Of a stretch of DNA of 64,000 nucleotides, positions 25,327-37,519 are shown piece after piece; within the stretch, counting starts at the first letter, position 1, and each line of letters begins with the position of its first letter. The stretch spans positions 196,301,436 to 196,365,435 of the forward strand of contig NC_080539.1 in NCBI RefSeq assembly GCF_028640845.1, in the 5' to 3' direction. The DNA is from Ahaetulla prasina (lineage: Eukaryota > Chordata > Lepidosauria > Squamata > Colubridae). A program made the position numbers and the translations under genes. The notes under the pieces are model-generated. The model did not search any database. It was not told the DNA's origin and saw only the letters and a program-made list of their open reading frames with translations.

Positions 25327-25562
25327 TATATATATATTTCATATAGCAACAGCACTTAGACTTATATATCATCCCACAGTCTTTTGCAGCATTTTCTGGG
25401 CTGTTTACAATATCAGCATTTGCCACCAACAATATGGGTCCTCTTTTTACTAACCTCAGAAGTATGAAAGATTGAGTCATCTCTGAGCCCCATCAGGATC
25501 GAACGCCAGGCTGTGGGCAGAGTTTGCTTGCAATACTGCATTCTAACCACTGTGCAGCAGGG
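25327..25562 (-). mobile_element. tRNA-derived SINE (family a)
   Basis: The minus strand has a tRNA-like head with GTGGTTAGAATGCAGTATTG and the B-box-like GTTCGATCC, then GACTCAATCTTTCATACTTC, GAGGACCCATATTGTTGG and a TATATAAGTCTAAGTGCTG tail. The same body is seen at 41548-41757 and, with another tail, at 46997-47257. Confidence 0.75.
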
Positions 25563-27223
25563 TTCAGTGATTAAATGCCTATTTAAAAGGTACTACATAA
25601 ATTTAGAAAAGGTCCCCAACCTATCTTCTCTTCTCCATTACTTGGTCATACTCTTTTTAATCATGATATCAATTTGATCAATACATGGAGCAGAAAGATA
25701 AAGGATTTTACAGGACCGGACTTAGCTATTGATGGAAACCATGAATAAAATTTGCAAGAAGAATAATTACAAGTGCCAACTTGGTTTCAAATGACTTAAC
25801 TTCAATCATTTTTTCATAAAATATGTAAATCTCATCAATTGATACCATTAACATTTGAAGAATATCTTCTTTATAGCAGGAGAATCTCATTAATGTTATA
25901 TAACACTTTTGTATTAAGCATGGTAGATTTTCTTGAAAGTCTTTTAAAAACTCCAGGGGAATGATTGAAGATCTGAACTTGATGAATCCCATTGGAACTC
26001 TGTGGCTCCCAGTTTCCTCAAAATTCATTTTAGCATCAGGAATTGATAACCCACAGGCAGCTCAGACACTCGGCTATAAATTGCATGATGTAAATTGTAA
26101 CATTTTCAGACTGGATTGGCAGAATTCAAGACTAGATTTAAGCCAAATGATGCTCTAAGCAGAGCCTAAATATGTCCTTCCTCAGAAGTAATACTCCCAT
26201 GACATGAGATGGAATCAAATGGGATATCTGATAATCTTCCAATCAGACTTTCAAACTTTAGTTGCTCACCATGATCAAGAAAACATTTTTTTAACAATGC
26301 TGATTAAACATGATAAAGATAAAGACAACTTTTTAACAATGACTAAATTATCACAGTGAAACAACTGAGGACATATAGCTGGGGGAAAAACTCTGTAGTA
26401 TCCCCCTTTCCCTCGGTGTCCTAAGCATGGCCTTACTTTGCTTCATATTTAATCCAGGTCTAGCAAAATTGTAAGCAAATTGGTACATATCTTTGATTGC
26501 AGCGCCCAATTATTATTGAGCCTTTCTAGTTTAAAATTTTGAAGAAATAGTGAAGTAGCATTTTATATATTTTCATAACAATTTTTGCTAATGGTTCATC
26601 GACCAAGTTTACTAGGAATATAAAATGATATAGTATTAGCTCCTAGTTTGTTATTGTAAAACATGGGAAATTAATATACATTTCTAATTGGATGAGTAGT
26701 ATTTCTTGAAAATTGGTTGGCTGAAACATTAACCAAACAGTAGTTGCAGAGAGCTCTGAATGCCCTGCAGTGAATAATAATTAGTGGCCAGATTTGAGAA
26801 AATGTCCTTAAATATATCAACTTAAAAAAAACAACTTTTGGCTGTATAAATATAGTTCTGGATAAAAATATTCACTATGGGTTATATGCACACATACAGT
26901 TTCACATGTCCATATTTTATTTTTAAGGTGCTTTTTTGTCTTTATTTTCTTAAGTTTTGAATTGTCTTTTGTTTGCTCTAGTCTATGGTATACACCAAAT
27001 TCAGAAACTCAAAAGGTAGTGTTTTTTTTAAAAAAAAGTAACCAAGAGGGAGGGAGGGAGGGAGAGAGGACTTTCCAAGGTGAACAGTCAGAAGGATTGC
27101 TCATTTATTATCTTACAACACACCATAGATTTTATCAATCTTGGCTTTGGCTAGGAATGATAAGAGCTGAAGTCCAATATATCGAAGCAGCATCCAGTTT
27201 GGAAATAGCGTGATGGCTTAGTC
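25563..27223. other. Intron 1 stretch, no recognised elements
   Basis: AT-rich sequence with a (GGGA)n tract near 27048-27068. No exon or named repeat is evident. Confidence 0.5.
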
Positions 27224-27973
27224 CAGCGGTCACCAACCAGACCACTGGTTGTCCGTGAGAAAATTTTGGTGGTCCACAGAAAAATTATTTGCATTTTTTA
27301 TATTGCACTAAATCAGGGTTCCTCAAACTCTGGGCAATGAACATTTGTGTTGCTGCAGAGTCTCCCACTTTGGGGTCTTTTTGTGTGAGTCGGAGGGGGG
27401 CAGAAATTCCAACCCAGGGTCTGCTTCAGCCTCCTGGTGCAGGACTTTGGGCAAAGGCTGGAGAGAAGCGCCGCTGGTGGCGAAGAACAAGAGGGCCCTG
27501 TTCTAATGGGACTGCATCATGTCCTGGAACTGGCTGACCATCTCAGCCCATTGAGCCTCCAGGCACTGGTACCTGGTCTTGCACTCCTGCAGGTCTTCCC
27601 TCTGTTTGGAAAGCCTATGCTCCTAGTCCTCAGTGAGGTGCTTCTGCTGAGCCTCTTCTCGGTCAGACCAATTTGAACTGAGCTGTTTTGCCAACTCTTT
27701 CTCATGGTGGCTGCTTAGCTCCAATAACTGCTTCCTGTTGGGGCACTAAGGAGCTTGGGCGGGCAGGCAAGGAGGGGCTGGGAGGGGAGGGGTGAGTAGA
27801 GACTGGCGAGGCACCCCTCAATTTGAGTGACATCAAGTTTACCATGCCCACCCAGTCAGATGACCACCTAGCCAGGCCCACCCAGCCGGTCATTAGGCAG
27901 GTCATTAGTGGTCCATGGGATTTAAAATTATGAATTTAGTGGTCCCTGAGGTCCAAAAGGTTGGGGACCCCTG
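27224..27973 (-). mobile_element. hAT-like element with perfect 8-bp TSD carrying a host gene fragment
   Basis: Begins CAGCGGTCACCAACCAG and ends AAAGGTTGGGGACCCCTG, an imperfect inverted repeat pair of hAT type. Both sides carry the exact 8-bp duplication GCTTAGTC (27216-27223 and 27974-27981). No transposase is visible, so it is non-autonomous. The interior, 27323-27734, is a coiled-coil coding fragment on the minus strand (separate entry). The segments next to the ends carry GGTGGTCC repeats and ACCACC-rich sequence common to this family. Confidence 0.85.
27323..27734 (-). pseudogene. Captured last exon of a coiled-coil protein gene
   Basis: From 27733 to 27323 one minus-strand frame runs 136 codons to a TGA with only two in-frame stops (both TAG, one probably from a Trp codon) and no frameshift. 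The first ~80 residues are coiled-coil-like, rich in Glu, Gln, Lys and Leu (ELSSHHEKELAKQL; EHRLSKQREDLQECK; LEAQWAEMVSQFQDMMQ). The C-terminal part is proline- and lysine-rich (LPPSDSHKKTPKWETLQ). Directly upstream is a splice-acceptor-like CCCCAACAG (ending at 27735), so this looks like a genomic terminal exon with intron remnant, not a processed copy. The parent gene is not recognised with confidence. Confidence 0.65.
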
Positions 27974-28339
27974 GCTTAGTCTCCATCACTGTGGGACAAA
28001 TACCACTGCTCATAGACTCACCTCAAGGTTCATATCCTTTACCAAACATTAAAAACAAGGTATTTCAGAGTTAGACAGACACCAGGAGTGGAGATGGTAC
28101 ATGGAAAAACCATGAATTCTGACACTGGAAATAAATTCCTACGTAGAATGCTTTTATTTTAAGGGGGTGGTTCTTTGTAATAAATTCAAACTAATGGAAC
28201 TTTTGATTTTCATGTCTATCTGGAATGTTTTCCTGCCAACTTGGTAATTTTACTCAAGCAGCTGCAAAACTGCAACATATAAAACGTCATACAATTATAA
28301 AGTATCGAAACATGTCATAACTAGTAGGAGCAGTTCCTA

Positions 28340-29455
28340 GTACCAGTGCCCTCATTCATCTCAGATATATCCAGCTCCTCATTCCTAGTGTCTAAACTTA
28401 TGGATCTTGGACTTTCTTATTCAATCTGCTTTTGGATTATGGATTTCCTGTCTGGCCGCTCTCAGAGGATCAGATTAGGTAATCATCTCTCTTCAGCCCT
28501 TATTCTTAAAACTGGTACACCACAGGGTTGCGTGTTGAGTCCCCTACTATATACGCTTAATGTGTATGACTGCATTCCCACTCACACTAGTAATACTATT
28601 ACTAAATTTTCAGAAGTTACTACAGCGGTGGGACTCGTCTCCGGGGTGGGGGCGGGATGAGTCTGCCTGTCAAGATGAGGTGGACCGGTTGCTTTACTGA
28701 TGTAAAGACAATAACTTGGTGCTTAACACCAATAAGACCAAGGAGCTTATAGTGGACTATAGAAGGAATAGATCAGACATCCAGCCCTTGTTTATCAATG
28801 GAGACCGAGTGGAGCAAGTGGCTAGTTTTAAGTTTCTGGGTGTTATAATAAAAGAAGACCTGACCTGGGGCACTCACCTTGCAGCACTAGTCAAAAGGGC
28901 CCAGCAGAGATTATAGTACCTGAGACTTCTCAGGAAACAACAACTGAATGAAAAACTGCTGGTGACCTTCTACTGCTGCATCATAGAGAGTATTTTAACT
29001 GCACCTGTGTATGGTTTGCCAATTGCACAGTGGCAGATAGGACAGCTCTCCAGAAGGTTAACGTCATTGCCCAAAGGATCATTGATTGCCCGCTCCTCTC
29101 TTTGGAACAGCTTTATAGCTCCCGCTGCCTTAAGAAAGTTCAAAACATTCTTAAAGATCCATCTCATCCTGGGCACCCTTTTTTTGAACTATTACCATCT
29201 GGCAGACGGTACAGGATAATAAAAACAAGGACAAATAGGCTGAAAAACAGCTTCTGTCCCAGGGCAGAAACTATATTGAATTCTACTGTATAGTGCAATA
29301 TTAATGCAATATCGAGTTTTCAATTCAATTGTATAGATAGGAATGTGAAGAATGTGTGCTTGTGTTTTATTTTTATAGTTATAATGTACACTGAAGATGG
29401 CATTTAAGTTCGTTGTACAAGGTGCAGTGACAATAAAGTAAACTAAAAGCTAAAC
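28340..29455 (+). mobile_element. CR1-superfamily (Rex1/L2-like) LINE fragment
   Basis: Plus-strand pieces in several frames: [11 protein letters not shown], the motif B-like [83 protein letters not shown] and TNRLKNSFCPRAE. The catalytic F/YADD region (about 28600-28630) is corrupted. The 3' end (GTGCAGTGACAATAAAG, near 29440) differs from the tail of the related element at 21497. The coding region is related but the 3' end belongs to another subfamily. Confidence 0.85.
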
Positions 29456-31563
29456 TTAGTTCCCAAAAGCTTTCTCCAAGAGCCGGGTCTTCCAGATTCC
29501 TAAGAGTCATGAATGAAAACACAGAACCTGCTATTTCTGGCCATCGCCTGTTCTGCAGAAGGGATGCTCGGAGAGAGAATGCATTCTTCTGAGTCCCATC
29601 CCACTGCTCTTCACACTGGATGGAAGGATAAGGCCTCTCAACATGTACTTTTTGCAGATTCTATTTGTAGTAAGTGGTCTTGTAAATAACTACAGACCTG
29701 ATAACTTCGCTCTTCTAAAGTAACCACCTAAGCCAGGACTACCGAGGGGCTGATTACAAGGCATTTCTTTGCTGTTGGGAACAGCCCTCCCACTTTTTCC
29801 ATAGGCGGGAGAAACACTTCTTAATTGACCTTTCAAGTGTCGGATTTCTAAATCAGGAAATAACATGATCGTGAGAATTCATAATTCAAAGGAAAATGTC
29901 ATCCTCAGTGCAATGTTCTGTGAGAACAAACAGAAGAAGACTGGAACCAAATATTGGAAAGTACACACTGCACCAGCAGACAGCAAATTCCTGAAGGCTT
30001 TATTAAGGAGAGCTTCCACCTTAGGCAACAGAGGGATTTTTCTTTTCCTGTAATTACAAGGAAAGAAATACAAGGACACCAGAGACCATCCTTTGAGGTT
30101 TGATTTGATGTTGACTTCAAAGAGGCTTACCCTGTTCATTTACAACACTATGACTAGAACTCTGCTTCTGTTAAGTGCCACTGTTAAACTGTATTAGGAG
30201 CAGCCGTGGTTTACAACACAGACTTCAATTCTAGTAGGAATTTTGGTAGCTGGATAGAAGGGTGGTTTTTGTTTTTTGTTTTTGCAAAGAAACTAATTCT
30301 CCTTTTTCTTGCATATGTATTAATTAGAAGTGCCAAAAGGCTGCTATTAGGATGAAGGTAAAACTGGAATTGTTGACATTCCCTCATTCCTTTGGGTATG
30401 CTGTCGCTTGTCTCAGGTTCTGGATTAGACAAGTATAATCTAGGACCTCATGGGAAATACAATTCTTGCATATCTATAACCATCCAGTGCTAAGTGGAGG
30501 GGCAGTATCAAAAAAGAGAGATATTTTTATTTTGGCAGTACAAAACTGTACTCCTCCCTCCTCCATCATAAATTCTGTGCTTTAATTTGTGGTAGGATTC
30601 CCTTCCCTTTGTTCTTACATACCTACAGTTTGTTTTTCCAGCGCAGCTGGGCTGCCAAAAGGTCGTAGGATTTGGCAGTCATCCCAGAGGTTAAAAATTA
30701 ATTTTTCCTTATTAATACAACTGAGGGTCCCACAGGAGAGGATCCCAGCCTTATCTGAACCTGACAGCTTTCTAATGTTCTCCTCTAAGGCTATTGATGG
30801 TACAAGGCCACTGTATCCTGGAATGCAACCATGCTGGAAGCCTGCTAAAGCCATGTTCCTCCTTATTTTATTTTTGTTTGCTTTCCTTGTCCAAGGCTTT
30901 CTTGGGGAGTTGCTCTGTTACAGAGAAATAGGAATTAAAAACTAGGAATCTTAGGCATCTATTCAAGGACATCATGGAAGAACATCTGGATTTATCTTAA
31001 ACTAGCATCCTGTCTTTGAAGTTCAAGATAGAAGAGACTGATATCTTCACACCTTGAGAGATAAAAATTATCTTTAGGTAAGCAAAACCCAAGGTATGAG
31101 CCCTCAAAGCAGACTCTGTAACATATTGAAAGAATGAGTCGGAAGGAAGCGAAAGAAGGGCAACATATGCAGAGAATAATGATTGTCCTTTCTTTTAAAT
31201 TTAAAATGGCTCCAGGATCAGAAATTATTCATCCTAATAAGTCAAGAAAACAAAAATCCAAGACCTTTATATAGTTAGTTTTTGGGTAGCAGTGGGGCTA
31301 ATACCACAAAAGAAAAGTGAACTGAAGAGAACAGTTCTCTCTTCAAAAGTCAATGCAACCTTTTTAAACTTCTGACAATGTATAGTCCAAGTTATTTTCT
31401 ATAGTGTAATCCTGGGTGAGTTACAGCTATGATTCATACTGTACTGAATACTGTTGCCAAGTTCAATTGGTGTAGTATTACTTTTTAATCAAAGGCTTTT
31501 GGAGATTTAGTATTGCCCGATGATCTTTGGCAAGTTGTACTTCAATTAAATGATGGTAAGATA
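29456..31563. other. Intron 1 stretch; possible old LINE remnant at its start
   Basis: About 29470-29700 contains AAAGCTTTCTCCAAGAGCC and AGAGAGAATGCATTCTTCTG, faintly resembling the minus-strand L2 3' coding region, but it is too diverged to call. The rest shows nothing nameable. Confidence 0.35.
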
Positions 31564-31952
31564 CAGACAGTCCTCAACCTACGACCACAATTGAGCCCAA
31601 AATTTATGTTGCTAAGTGAGAAATCTGTTAAGTCAGTTTTGCCCCATTTTATGGCTTTTCTTGCCACCGTTGTTAAGTGAATCACTGCTGCTGTTAAATG
31701 AGTAGCATAGTTGTTAAGTGAATCTGGTTTCCCCATTGACTTCGCTGGTCAGAAAGTTGGAAAAGGTGATCACATGACTCTGGAACACTGCAACTGTCAT
31801 AAATGTGAATCAGTTGACAAGCATCCCAACGTAAATCCCATGACCACGGGGATGCTGCATAAGTGTGAAAAATGGTCATAAGTCACTTTTTTCAGTGCCA
31901 GTGTATCTTTGAACTGTCACTAAGCGAACTGTTGTAAGTCGGGGACTACCTG
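31564..31952 (-). mobile_element. Non-autonomous TcMar-like DNA transposon, copy 2
   Basis: A 389-bp element beginning CAGACAGTCCTCAACCTACG and ending TAAGTCGGGGACTACCTG, flanked by TA on both sides (31562-31563 and 31953-31954). The interior matches the copy at 7029-7416 in the opposite orientation (AATCTGGTTTCCCCATTGAC here). No coding capacity. Confidence 0.85.
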
Positions 31953-32396
31953 TACATTTCTCCATCCGAGATTTTTCCTGTTTTTTCCACCAAAAGTACA
32001 GGAAGCAACACTGAGTAAAATATGGAGCTCGACTGGTACATGTTTCTGTCACTCAAGTAAACTCTACCTCCCTTCTAGGATTCTGGTACTTGAAAAAGAA
32101 ATGGTGCAGTATTGGTGAGGCATTAGAATTACTGGGTAACTCATACTTTTGTTGGGGGGGGGGCATGACTCAACAACAGAACTTAAACTGAAGAAACAAA
32201 CATATATTCAAGACTTACAGAATGTCCAAGCAACATTCCAAACACTGACCCAACTCACCTGTATCCGGCAGTATCAAAACTTTAAAGAGGAGACGGTTAA
32301 GGAAACACAATCTATGGAAGTGAGGAAAATGCTTGAGAATTGGTGAGATTTAGTGGAGAAGAGGGAATACACACTAATTGTGTTTTTAAAAGGTAC

Positions 32397-34011
32397 TATT
32401 TATTTATTTATTTATTCATTCATATTTTTATACCGCCCTTCTCCGAAGACTCAGGGCGGTGTACAGCCAATAAAACGACAAGAAACCTAACAAATTAAAA
32501 TAAAATAACAAGTTTAAAAAACTGATTCAATCGCTGTATACTTAAAATATTAGCTAAAATTTATCAAAACTAAAACCTTAGTAAAACCCTATTAAAACCC
32601 ACTAAAACCCCCATACTAAAATCAATCAGGCCAGCCCCGCTTGGTGAAAAAAGAAAGTCTTGAGCTCGCATTTAAAGGTCCGGAGATCAGGGAGGAGACA
32701 GAGTCCCACCGGCAGCTCATTCCATAGAGCCGGGGCCCCCACAGAGAACGCCCTTCCCCTGGGGGCTGCCAGCCGACATTGACTAGCCGACAGCACCCTA
32801 AGAAGACCCTCCCTGTGGGCGCGCACTGGACGTACCGGACAATGGGAGGTAACTGTCGGCGGCAGGCGGTCCCATAAATATCCCGGTCCAATGCCATGGA
32901 GCGCTTTAAAGGTGATAACCAACACCTTGAAGCGCACCCGGAAGACCACCGGCAACCAATGCAGCCTGCGCAGGAGAGGTGTTACATGGGAGCTACGAGG
33001 AGCTCCCTCAATCCCCGCGCGGGCACATTCTGCACCAGTTGGAGCCTCCGGGTGCTCCTCAAGGGGAGCCCCATGTAGAGAGCATTGCGGTAATCCAGAC
33101 GGGAAGTGACGAGGGCATGAGTGACCGTGCATAACGCGTCCCGGTCCAGGAAAGGGCGCAATTGGCGAATCAGGCAAACCTGATGAAAAGCTCCCCTGGC
33201 GACGGCTGTCAAATGGTCTTCTAAAGACAGCCGTGCATCCAGGAGAATGCCTAAATTGCGCACCGATTCCCTGGGGGCTAACGATTTGCCCCCCACAGTC
33301 AGCAATGGGGTAAGCTGACTGTGCCGGGACGCCGGCATCCACAGCCACTCCGTCTTGGATGGGTTGAGTCGGAGCCTGTTTGTCCCCATCCAGACCCGAG
33401 TCATCACATCGACGGCTTCATTGGGGTGGTTCGGGGTGGAGATGTACAACTGAGTATCGTCAGCATACAGCTGACAGCTCACCCCGAAACCATGGATGAT
33501 CTCTCTCAGTGGCTTCATATAGATGTTGAACAAGAGGGGTGAGAGAATCGACCCCTGTGGCACCCCACAAGTGAGTTGCCTAGGGGTCGATCTCTGCCCC
33601 CGTCAACACCGTCTGCGAGCGGTCGGAGAGGTAGGAGGAGAACCACCGTAAAACGGTGCCTCCCACCCCCAAGCCCTCCAACCGCCGCAGCAAGATACCA
33701 TGGTCGATGGTATCGAACGCCGCTGATAGATCTAACAGGACAAGAAAAGAGGAGCAACCTCTGTCCCGTGCCCTCCAGAGATCATCAACCAACGCGACCA
33801 AAGCCGTCTCTGTGCTGTACCCAGGCCTGAAGCCGGACTGGCACGGGTCTAGATAAACAGTTTCCTCCAGGTACTGGGGGAGTTGCCAAGCCACCACACT
33901 CTCTACAACCTTCGCCAGAAAGCGAAGATTGGAGACTGGACGATAATTAGCCAAAATAGCCGGGTCCAGGGAAGGCTTCTTAAGGAGGGGCCTCACCACT
34001 GCCTACTAGCA
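32397..34011 (-). mobile_element. L2-clade LINE, 5'-truncated, with nearly intact RT
   Basis: Minus-strand frames read NYRPVSNLRFLAKVVESVV, FRPGYSTETALVALVDDL, LLDLSAAFDTIDH (motif A), [19 protein letters not shown] (motif B), the catalytic YADDTQLY (motif C), SKTEWLWM, and the C-terminal HWLPVVFRVRFKVLVITFKA and RAFSVGAPALWNELP. Two single-base-type frameshifts (near 33575 and near 33000) break the ORF, and the frame returns to the original register after the second. The 3' end holds the hairpin CCGCCCTGAGTCTTC/GAAGGGCGG and a TAAATAAATA tail. It is GC-rich compared with its surroundings and probably young. Confidence 0.9.
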
Positions 34012-34083
34012 TTTTGCTACAATCTGCTTTGGAAAAAATGACTGAAAGAAACTAAGAAATACTCAGATTCCCTGAAAGCCAGA

Positions 34084-34610
34084 TTAATTGCTTTTTAAAA
34101 ATGATTTATTATGTGCCATCAAGTTGCTCTCTACTCTTAGCAACCACATTGATTCTCTCCATGATGACCTTTCCCTAACCTGGTTCTTCAGCTCTTCCAA
34201 CAGTGCACTCATCACTATTGTAACTAAGTCTATCCACCTTGTTGCTGGTTGCCCTCTAATTTTCTTTCCTTCCCCCTCTCCCAGCATTGGAGCTTTTCCA
34301 TAATGTTCCACAAAATAGGATAATTTGAGATGGACATTTTTGCCTTGAGTGAGAGTTCTGGATTGATTTGTTTGATGATCCAGCAATTTGTTTTCATGGC
34401 TGTCCATGGCACTTCTCAGAAGCCATCTCCAACACCAAAAATTCAAAAACGTAATACTCTTCCTATCTTGTTTCTTCAAAATCCATCTTTCACTTCCATA
34501 GAGTATCACAGGGAATACCACAGCTTGCATGATTCCGATCTTTGTAGGTATACACACATCACAGTATCTGAACATGTTTTCTAAGGTCAATTTAAACTTT
34601 AGTCATTAAT
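34084..34610 (-). mobile_element. RTE-type (Bov-B-like) LINE fragment
   Basis: The minus strand encodes a long frame with QAVVFPVILYGSERWILKK, FLNFWCWRWLLRSAMDS, KLSYFVEHYGKAPML and QPATRWIDLVTIVM. This matches in order the YGCESWT / FELWCWRRLLR / YFGHLMR / RWLDG series of the Bov-B C-terminus at 15605-16300, but is more diverged. It may be an older RTE family. It directly follows the 5' end of the L2 copy. Confidence 0.75.
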
Positions 34611-35480
34611 AAATAAAACTATTCCACTTGTTCTGAAATTGTAGATTCCTTTTTTAAATGTTCCACTATGTTCATCTATAGGAGCATGTCCATATTTTTG
34701 GTCAAAATTATCATTTATCTTTTCATTTTTTTCCATTTCAGTTCAATCCACCTCTAACCACACCAAAAGACTTAGCCATTCATCTGCAGACTAGAGTTTG
34801 TAAAAACTAAGTCATATTGATAAATAAAGCGGCCACTGGGAAGTGTGATACAAAGCTTTGTATTCTGCCTGCAAATTTATAGCCAGTATTTACAAATGGA
34901 AAAAAACAAATAAAATATGTGATAACTGTTTTATATTGTCTACCACACAATTACTGATAGTTTGGAACTGGTTCTTTTTCCTTACATATGCACTTCTATA
35001 TATATTGATCTAAAAAATAGAGGCTCCCCATTGAGTTTGCCAGTGAGAATTCTTCTAAAGTTATATATACTGTTTTAGAGCAATATTTCTAAATATTTCC
35101 TCCATTTTAAATCTTTATCAAATACTCAAGGAACCAATGATCTACTTAACAAAGGAAGCTGCCTTATAGCCACTCCCTCTCTTTTTTTAAGTCACCCATT
35201 TGTCAAATATGAAAAAGGTTCAGAAAATATAACTTCCTTAGAAACATGTAGATACACTTCTTCCTCCACAATTTTCACTTATGTAAACCCAGCTTTTTAA
35301 ATCCACTGATTTCAAATGGAGCAGTTTAAATAGTGTAGTGAACTCTCTCTTGCTGAAATCAATGAGTTTTACAAGTGTTTACATCTTATTACAGAATAGA
35401 CACGAATCTTGTTAAAGACAACACTGCAAATAGCAGTTAAATGGAGCTACTCCACGTCAGCCAATCCTTTAGAACAGAGG
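34611..35480. other. Intron 1 stretch, no recognised elements
   Basis: AT-rich DNA without a named repeat or exon. Confidence 0.5.
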
Positions 35481-35597
35481 TCTTCAAACCTGGCAGTTTT
35501 AAGACTTGTGGACTTCGACTCCCAGAATTCTCCAGCCAGCAGCTGGAGAATTCTGGGAGCTGAAGTCCAAAAGTCTTAAAGCTGCCAAGTTTGAAGA
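35481..35597. repeat. Foldback element (56-bp arms, 5-bp loop)
   Basis: Left arm 35481-35536 and right arm 35542-35597 are inverted complements matching at 51 of 56 positions. The arms begin TCTTCAAACCTGGCAG and the centre is CAGAATTCTCCAGC. It is preceded by ACAGAGG, a hAT-like terminus remnant. The unit resembles the single arm found at 3434-3516. Confidence 0.9.
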
Positions 35598-35603
35598 AGA
35601 AGA

Positions 35604-35836
35604 ATAGAAGAATAGAATAGAATTTTTATTGGCCAAGTGTGATTGGACACACAAGGAATTTGTCTTGGTGCATAAGCTCTCAATGTACATAAAAGAAAAG
35701 ATACCTTCCTCAAGCTACAACACAAATGATGGTCATAGGGTACAATTTAACACTTAATGATACAGCACTTAATGATAAGCATAGGGTACAAATAAGCAAT
35801 CAGGAACAATCAATATCAATATAAATCATAAGGATT
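35604..35836 (-). mobile_element. LINE 3' end (snake CR1/Rex-like family)
   Basis: Starts with an AGAATAGAATAG tract (the pentamer tail read in reverse), then TTATTGGCCAAGTGTGATTG and GTACAAATAAGCAATCAGG. Same 3' UTR as at 21497, 60719 and (opposite strand) 15886. No coding sequence remains. It sits immediately next to the foldback. Confidence 0.85.
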
Positions 35837-37511
35837 ACCTCTGCTTTAGAAACTGTTCAAGTCAGGCTTCCTAAAGTAAGGAGGACAACAAGGCCAAACA
35901 TAAAATACAATTAAGCCTTTCCAAAACATGGCCTAGATAATTTCTCTTAGAAAGCAATATATACTTGCTATGGCCAATCTCAGGGCTCTAGGCTTTAAAA
36001 GTTACCAGTGAATTGTATAAATGACCAAATAAGGCAAAATAGCATTCTTAATTAAAAGCAAGCATACATTTTTCAAAAATGCTTTTGACAATCATCCAGT
36101 TCTTTTTCAAAACCCTCATTTCCAAGAAAAACTTTAACTCAGCCAAAGAAACCAGTTAGCAGCTACCAAATATTTGCTGCAGGCTTGCATTTCCCCATTG
36201 CAATTTTTTTTTTTTTGCTAGATTTACTGAAGTCATTTCTACAAATGTTAGCTTTTAGCAAAGCATTTCAAGGTCTTTATGAGCACACATTGCTCCAAGT
36301 TGCACAAACAATATTTGAATTGCTATGTAGCATGGCCATCCAAAATTGGATTTATTTGTTTTGACTCCCTTTTATAGCTAGTCAAGGGAGATTAAAATAG
36401 CTGCTAGTCCAAGCATCTGATTTATCCTTGGTCTCCTATTCACTGCCCTAAACTGTCTTCTCAACACCGCATGGCTACATACATGCTGGCAACTGCTCTG
36501 TTCACCCCTTCCAGTTTTAGGAAATGTATCTGAATTACAGAAGGCTTTTTCACTCTATGTAGAGCACCAGACTATTTTCTATTTAAAACTCTTCCATTTT
36601 CACATTTGACATCCCTTTGGGGAACTGAAACAGGCTTTCATTATGGATGAACATACCAGATCCTGGCATAAATTTATCTACATCTAACATGTGTTTTTGC
36701 CCTGCTTTGTTAATTACCAGAGCCATCTGTGGGGAAGTCAGGGCTTCCTCCTTGTCACAATTTATCTTTATCTCTTGCTAGATTAGGTACTGAAGTCACA
36801 TTATTGGATCTCCCGTATCACACTCATTTCTCTGAAGACAGAGCCTGACCAATACAAATAAAATTACAGGTGAATTAACCAAATCCACCCTTAAGTCTGT
36901 ATCTTTGTCAAACAAGAGGTGATTGGCATGGACTTAATGTGGCATATTTGGGAAGAAAGGCAAAGAGCCATTTGCACATACCAGGGATCATACATAGATT
37001 ATTCAACCCTGGATGTCTCACAGCTAAAGATTTGAATTGCTTATCCTGATAAACATTTGTAAGAAGAGAGCAACAAGCCAGTCAGAGCTTTCTCCCCCAC
37101 CTCCTTTTATCTCTTCAGACTGCTCTATTATTGTCTTGCAAGGCGGCACCCGTCACCTAGCAAGTTTCCTTTTCCCTTTATAAGAAACAGGCTAGCCAGT
37201 GAAAATCTATGAGCCGTGTAAGCTTTGCTCTTTTACACAGCCAACTACGGAGCCGTGCCTCCATAGATGTTCAAAGCAACACCTCATATAAGCTGAACAC
37301 AGAACATTGCCACATTTTGAAGGCAGTTGCTACTCTGCCTTATAGAACTGAATCTTCCAATGGGGAAAGATGAACTCAATTCCTATATATTCAGAACCAA
37401 ACAGATAGCATTGATTCAAATATGTCATTCAAACATAGCACAGGAACAAAACAAAACAGTAGTTCTTCAGAAAGCATGACACAACAGTGACCAAAAACTA
37501 GAGGCATTATT
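35837..37511. other. Intron 1 stretch, no recognised elements
   Basis: AT-rich, with a T-run near 36208-36219. No exon or named repeat is evident. Confidence 0.5.
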
Positions 37512-37519
37512 GTCTAGAA

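Noticed and set aside
32891..33856. Plus-strand open frames opposite the L2 LINE
   Set aside because: Antisense shadows of a GC-rich reverse transcriptase gene; no plus-strand motif.
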